A stretch of DNA of 8,344 bases from Acidobacteriota bacterium (GTDB lineage: Bacteria; Acidobacteriota; Terriglobia; Terriglobales; Acidobacteriaceae). Of this stretch, positions 5,869 to 8,344 are shown piece by piece; position 1 is the first letter of the stretch; every line of letters begins with the position of its first letter. Below the pieces are notes generated by a model, which was given only the letters and a program-made list of their open reading frames with translations, was not told where the DNA came from and did not search any database. Made by a program: the position numbers and the translations under genes. The DNA is taken from contig JAJYBW010000147.1 in assembly GCA_021778815.1 (NCBI GenBank), positions 1 to 8,344 of the forward strand. Direction: 5' to 3'.

Positions 5869-7116
5869 CTACTCCGCGCGGCGCACAGCCTGGCCGTTGT
5901 GCAAGGTGGAACCATCGACTGCGGACAGGGCCACGACATCGCCGGCGTGCAGTCCGGAAACAATCTGAACCTTCGTCAGATTCAGTGCGCTAATGGCGAC
6001 GGGAATCCGCTTGAGATGTCCGTTATCAACTCCATATACGAAATCCCCGCGATCATCGATTCTCAGCGCCTCGCGCGGAATCAGCAGGACATTCGTCAGA
6101 TCTTTCAGCACCACGGTGATGGTGACATTGGTGTTCGGCAAAAGAGTCTCGTCCGCATCATCGACCGAGACAAGCGCCTCACCGACATTGCGTGTGCCGT
6201 AGGTGATGATGGTGGAAGGCGTGTGAATGACGTGTCCATGCCAGACTCGATTGGGAAGCGCAGCCCACACGATAGTGACCGTCTGGCCGACCGCCAGCTT
6301 TCCAATCTCAGGCTCGTCAAAATAGGCGTGTACCTGGATCTGTTTCAGGTCCGCCACTTGCAGTAATTGAAACCCTCCGGGCACAAAGTCGCTGGTTCGC
6401 GTGGACACCGAATAAACCGTTCCGGCGAACGGGGCACGAACATTTTCTTTCTGCAACGTGTCGAGAGCCGAAGAATAAGCTGCCTGCGCATTGTCTAAAT
6501 TCGCCGTAGCGTGCTGTAAATCGATGGGAGCGTATCCCTGCGTCTGCTGCTGGCCCAGCGCCTGGAGCCCCGCATCATCGGCGGCCAGCGCTCTGCGCGC
6601 GGCATCCACTTCGCTGGTAGAGGCTGCACCTTGTTGTTGCAGTTTCTCCAGCGTCGCTAGGTTTGCTGCCTGTTGCGTTCTGGCAGCCTTCGCCTTGTCG
6701 ATGTCGCTGGTCATGGTGATCTGTTCGTGGCGTGTTCCGCCACGACGCAGCGCTTCTAACTGGGCCTGGGCGCCGCGCACAGCCGCCAGAGCGGCCGCAA
6801 CCTGCGTGCGAGCTGCAGAATCTTCTAGCGAAATCAGCAATTGGCCTTTAGTGACCTTCTGTCCCTCGTGCACATAGACGGCCTTCACCGTGCCCGCCAT
6901 CGGACTAAACGCTGCGAAATTGTGAGTGGGCTGTACTACACCGTTGGTTGCCACGGTGCTGGTGAGTTCGCCCATCTCCGCTGTGCCTACTCTGACCTGT
7001 GTTGCATCGCGGGTCGAGTAATGCAACAGGATGGCCGCTGCCAGCAGAGCCAATGCAACCATGACCCAGAAATTACGCTTTTTCTGCGACGCATCTTGTG
7101 GTGACGGAGGGGCCAT
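5869..7116 (-). CDS. Periplasmic adaptor (membrane fusion) subunit, HlyD/RND-type
   Basis: Adaptor that joins an inner-membrane pump to a TolC channel; 415 residues, the usual family size. Order of parts: a cytoplasmic basic stretch KKR (12-14); one membrane anchor (about 16-34); the first lipoyl half (about 66-98, SPMAGTVKAVYVHEGQKVTKGQLL); a long alpha-hairpin rich in Ala and Gln (about 100-224); the second lipoyl half VRAPFAGTVYSV (226-237); a beta-barrel (about 258-336, including LLPNTNVTITVV); and the membrane-proximal domain (about 340-412). No lipobox is seen, so it is held by the transmembrane segment. It is the first gene of the operon; the TPR start follows its TAG by 3 bases. The ATG at 7116 has only weak ribosome-binding sequence. 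The matching pump (MacB-like ABC, RND or MFS) is not encoded in the window, so the class of machine cannot be decided. The closest style is the RND/MacA adaptor. Confidence 0.92.
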   Translation of the reverse strand: MAPPSPQDASQKKRNFWVMVALALLAAAILLHYSTRDATQVRVGTAEMGELTSTVATNGVVQPTHNFAAFSPMAGTVKAVYVHEGQKVTKGQLLISLEDSAARTQVAAALAAVRGAQAQLEALRRGGTRHEQITMTSDIDKAKAARTQQAANLATLEKLQQQGAASTSEVDAARRALAADDAGLQALGQQQTQGYAPIDLQHATANLDNAQAAYSSALDTLQKENVRAPFAGTVYSVSTRTSDFVPGGFQLLQVADLKQIQVHAYFDEPEIGKLAVGQTVTIVWAALPNRVWHGHVIHTPSTIITYGTRNVGEALVSVDDADETLLPNTNVTITVVLKDLTNVLLIPREALRIDDRGDFVYGVDNGHLKRIPVAISALNLTKVQIVSGLHAGDVVALSAVDGSTLHNGQAVRRAE

Positions 7117-7146
7117 AGTGAGATCTTGGTATCTCTTAGAAGAATC

Positions 7147-7152
7147 AGTATA
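7147..7152 (-). promoter_or_regulatory. Candidate -10 box for the adaptor-TPR-TolC operon
   Basis: On the minus strand TATACT matches the -10 consensus in 5 of 6 bases. It would start transcription about 24 bases before the adaptor ATG. The region 17 bases upstream reads CAAGAC, a poor -35 box, and it is part of the inverted repeat at 7170-7187. This fits a promoter controlled by a regulator bound at -35, which is an inference. Confidence 0.4.
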
Positions 7153-7169
7153 TAAGACGCTGGGCCGGA

Positions 7170-7187
7170 GTCTTGGGATTCAAAGAC
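7170..7187. promoter_or_regulatory. Candidate operator: imperfect inverted repeat in the divergent region
   Basis: GTCTTGGGATTCAAAGAC is an 18-base near-palindrome. The outer GTCTT and AAGAC arms are perfect, and the next pair inwards is mismatched. It overlaps the expected -35 position of the minus-strand promoter. Size and placement suit a dimeric regulator such as a TetR- or MarR-type repressor of the efflux-like operon. No regulator gene lies in the window, so this remains a candidate. Confidence 0.35.
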
Positions 7188-7224
7188 ATAAGGGTTATTC
7201 CGCTGGTACTGTGAGCCGCACGAA

Positions 7225-7240
7225 AAACGCTGATGCGTTT
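7225..7240. repeat. Perfect inverted repeat between the operon and queF
   Basis: AAACGC-TGAT-GCGTTT has perfect 6-bp arms with a 4-base centre. On the minus strand the right arm runs into a TTTTT stretch, so the RNA would look like a small terminator or attenuator for any transcript entering the operon from further right. As DNA it could equally be a second operator. Both readings are tentative. Confidence 0.35.
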
Positions 7241-7297
7241 CAGTCGTGGGATAGGAGATGCTGTGAGTGAGTGTTTCGATTCGACGTCCGCTTTTCG

Positions 7298-7303
7298 TAC
7301 AAT
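7298..7303 (+). promoter_or_regulatory. queF: Candidate -10 box of queF, leaderless arrangement
   Basis: TACAAT matches the -10 consensus in 5 of 6 bases and ends 8 bases before the queF ATG at 7312. A normal start distance would put the first transcribed base at or next to the A of the ATG, giving a leaderless mRNA. There is no Shine-Dalgarno sequence before this ATG, which agrees. No clear -35 box was found (TTTCGA at 7274-7279 is a weak candidate with an 18-base spacer). Confidence 0.45.
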
Positions 7304-7311
7304 CAAGCTAT

Positions 7312-7728
7312 ATGGCATCCAGCACAAAGCGTCCCGAACCCAGATACACCGAAGATCACGCCCGCGCCGGTCTTGATTTCAAGTTTCCAGCGATTGAGAC
7401 ATGGCCGAATCAGTTTCCCGGATATGAAATTGTGATCGACGATCCGGAGTTCACCTCTGTCTGTCCAAAGACGGGTCTGCCGGATTTCGGCGTCATTCTT
7501 TTGCGCTACGAGCCGCGGAAGGAATGCCTGGAACTAAAGTCCTACAAGGAATACCTATTCTCCTATCGCAATCTTGGAATCTTCCAGGAGAACGTCGTCA
7601 ACCAGGTGTTGAAGGATGTTGTGAAGGCCTGCGATCCTGTGTGGGCGACGGTGCGCGGGGAGTTTCGACCGCGTGGCGGCATCTCGACCATTGTCGAAGC
7701 CCGCTGGCCCAGGAAAAAATCGAAGTAG
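7312..7728 (+). CDS. queF: NADPH-dependent 7-cyano-7-deazaguanine reductase QueF (short type)
   Basis: Reduces the nitrile preQ0 to the amine preQ1 with two NADPH in the queuosine tRNA-modification pathway; a cytosolic T-fold enzyme. The 138-residue protein is of the short single-domain type. The catalytic Cys is C51 in EFTSVCPKTGLPDFG, with the conserved Asp at D58. The QueF family motif follows as ELKSYKEYLFSYRN (74-87), then IFQEN with E93 as the likely substrate-binding Glu. The residue before it is Gln where the Bacillus subtilis enzyme has His. RPRGG near 119-123 is also typical. I chose ATG 7312 because MASSTKRPEPRYTEDHARAGLDFKFP resembles the usual N-terminus. An in-frame GTG at 7267 would add 15 residues and has AGGAG 9 bases upstream, so it is a real alternative. 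No preQ1 riboswitch was recognised upstream. It stands alone, without other queuosine genes in view. Confidence 0.95.
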   Translation: MASSTKRPEPRYTEDHARAGLDFKFPAIETWPNQFPGYEIVIDDPEFTSVCPKTGLPDFGVILLRYEPRKECLELKSYKEYLFSYRNLGIFQENVVNQVLKDVVKACDPVWATVRGEFRPRGGISTIVEARWPRKKSK

Positions 7729-7729
7729 A

Positions 7730-7751
7730 GTAGCGGACGTCGTCCGGCTAC
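7730..7751 (+). terminator. Hairpin directly after queF, possible weak terminator
   Basis: GTAGCGGAC pairs with GTCCGGCTAC through 9 base pairs with one bulged G and a 3-base loop, starting one base after the queF stop. No U-tract follows (GAGTCTGCTC), so it is not a standard intrinsic terminator. It may protect the mRNA 3' end or work with Rho. Confidence 0.3.
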
Positions 7752-7820
7752 GAGTCTGCTCACGGTTGTTACCAGACGCTGGACGCACGAGGATTTGATC
7801 CTTTCCGCGGCAGGGCCTGA

Positions 7821-7826
7821 TATGCT
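7821..7826 (+). promoter_or_regulatory. Candidate -10 box of the MFS gene, leaderless arrangement
   Basis: TATGCT matches the -10 consensus in 4 of 6 bases and ends exactly 8 bases before the ATG at 7835, the same spacing as at queF. TTGATC at 7795-7800 resembles a -35 box but is 20 bases away. It is 17 bases from the poorer hexamer TGATAT (7818-7823). There is no Shine-Dalgarno sequence before the ATG. Confidence 0.3.
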
Positions 7827-7834
7827 GGCGGCTC

Positions 7835-8344
7835 ATGTCGGTGGAAAAAGCTCACCCTTCAACTCGGCTCCCAGCGTCCGCGGCGTGGACCGCTCTCGCT
7901 CTGCTGACCGCGCTGAACCTGCTGAACTATACCGACCGCTATGTACTGGCGGGCGTGCAGCCGCTGGTGCAGCGAGCCTTTCAGGTGAACGATGAGCGCA
8001 TCGGCAGCCTGACGTTCGCTTTCTTCATCACCTACATGTTCGCCGCTCCGCTGACAGGATGGCTGGGCGATCGATTTCCGCGCAAGCCACTGATTCTTGC
8101 CGGAGCGCTTCTATGGTCGCTGCTGACGCTCTCGACGGCAATGGTGCACACCTTTGGCGAACTGTATCTGCGGCACGCGCTGGTTGGTATTGGCGAGGCA
8201 AGCTTCGGCATCTTTGCCCCGGCATTGCTGTCGGATTATTGGCCGCCTGAACAGCGCAATCGCATCCTGACCATGTTCTATCTCGCGCTGCCGATCGGCG
8301 CGGCGCTGGGTTACATTCTAGGCGGAACGCTCGGGCAAGCCTAC
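7835..8344 (+). CDS. Spinster-like MFS transporter, N-terminal part (3' end outside window)
   Basis: Major facilitator superfamily inner-membrane carrier. The frame stays open from ATG 7835 to the right edge (170 codons, about 40% of a usual 400-450-residue protein). A short polar N-terminus leads into helix 1, with LLNYTDRYVLAGV (29-41), a signature of spinster-type carriers. Motif A GWLGDRFPRKPLI (75-87) lies between helices 2 and 3. A further family stretch, GIGEASFGIFAPALLSDYWPPEQRNR (118-143), follows. About five helices are visible. Bacterial spinster-like proteins are mostly of unknown substrate; eukaryotic relatives move sphingolipids or lysolipids, so a lipid-like or organic-acid substrate is possible but not shown. 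It is 106 bases downstream of queF in the same direction and probably transcribed separately. Confidence 0.9.
   Translation, partial: MSVEKAHPSTRLPASAAWTALALLTALNLLNYTDRYVLAGVQPLVQRAFQVNDERIGSLTFAFFITYMFAAPLTGWLGDRFPRKPLILAGALLWSLLTLSTAMVHTFGELYLRHALVGIGEASFGIFAPALLSDYWPPEQRNRILTMFYLALPIGAALGYILGGTLGQAY

Noticed and set aside
7201..7311. preQ1 riboswitch upstream of queF
   Set aside because: I saw no preQ1-I type hairpin with the A-rich tail and C-rich loop; the apparent leaderless start also leaves no room for one.
7145..7327. A 60-codon minus-strand frame filling the divergent region
   Set aside because: No ribosome site or domain, and it covers the probable promoters on both sides; reading the region as regulatory explains it better.
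1..8344. CRISPR array, tRNA, insertion sequence or integration site
   Set aside because: No regularly spaced direct repeats, no cloverleaf-like sequence, no transposase or integrase gene and no long terminal repeats were seen anywhere in the window.

Overview
The window looks like chromosomal DNA of an Acidobacteriota member (Terriglobia-type). The grounds are family resemblance recalled from memory, not a search: moderately GC-rich coding sequence, a short single-domain QueF of the type I associate with that group, and hopanoid genes (hpnE, hpnJ) beside secreted TPR and TolC-type proteins. No rRNA, tRNA, CRISPR array, insertion sequence or phage gene was seen. Coding density is high and the gene order looks like ordinary chromosome rather than a mobile island.

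Layout from left to right. Positions 2-601 (+) are the C-terminal part of hpnE, the FAD enzyme that makes squalene for hopanoids; its start lies outside the window. It converges, with 13 bases between stops, on a block of six minus-strand genes (615-7116). In transcription order the block is: a periplasmic adaptor (MFP/HlyD type, 5869-7116), an exported TPR protein (4843-5865), a TolC-type outer-membrane protein (3224-4846), then after 139 bases the radical SAM/B12 protein HpnJ (1609-3084), then after 143 bases containing a terminator-like hairpin a pair of four-helix EamA/SMR-like membrane proteins (1001-1465 and 615-1004). The first three genes are certainly one operon (3-base gap, then a 4-base ATGA overlap). 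The EamA pair is also translationally coupled by ATGA. A 195-base divergent intergenic region (7117-7311) with two inverted repeats separates the block from queF (7312-7728, +). It is followed by the first 170 codons of a spinster-like MFS transporter (7835-8344, +) that runs off the right edge.

How the genes may work together. HpnE supplies squalene for hopanoid synthesis. HpnJ is the known late enzyme that turns bacteriohopanetetrol glucosamine into the cyclitol ether. The two EamA half-size proteins resemble ArnE/ArnF-style or SMR-style heterodimeric lipid or drug carriers and lie directly between the two hopanoid genes. The adaptor and TolC protein are two parts of a tripartite export machine whose inner-membrane pump is absent here. 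The most interesting reading, an inference only, is that the minus-strand block joins tailoring of a hopanoid head group to its movement across the inner membrane and envelope. The simpler alternative is three unrelated neighbouring transcription units. QueF (queuosine precursor synthesis) and the MFS carrier appear unrelated to this, but both have a -10-like hexamer exactly 8 bases before the ATG, suggesting leaderless mRNAs.
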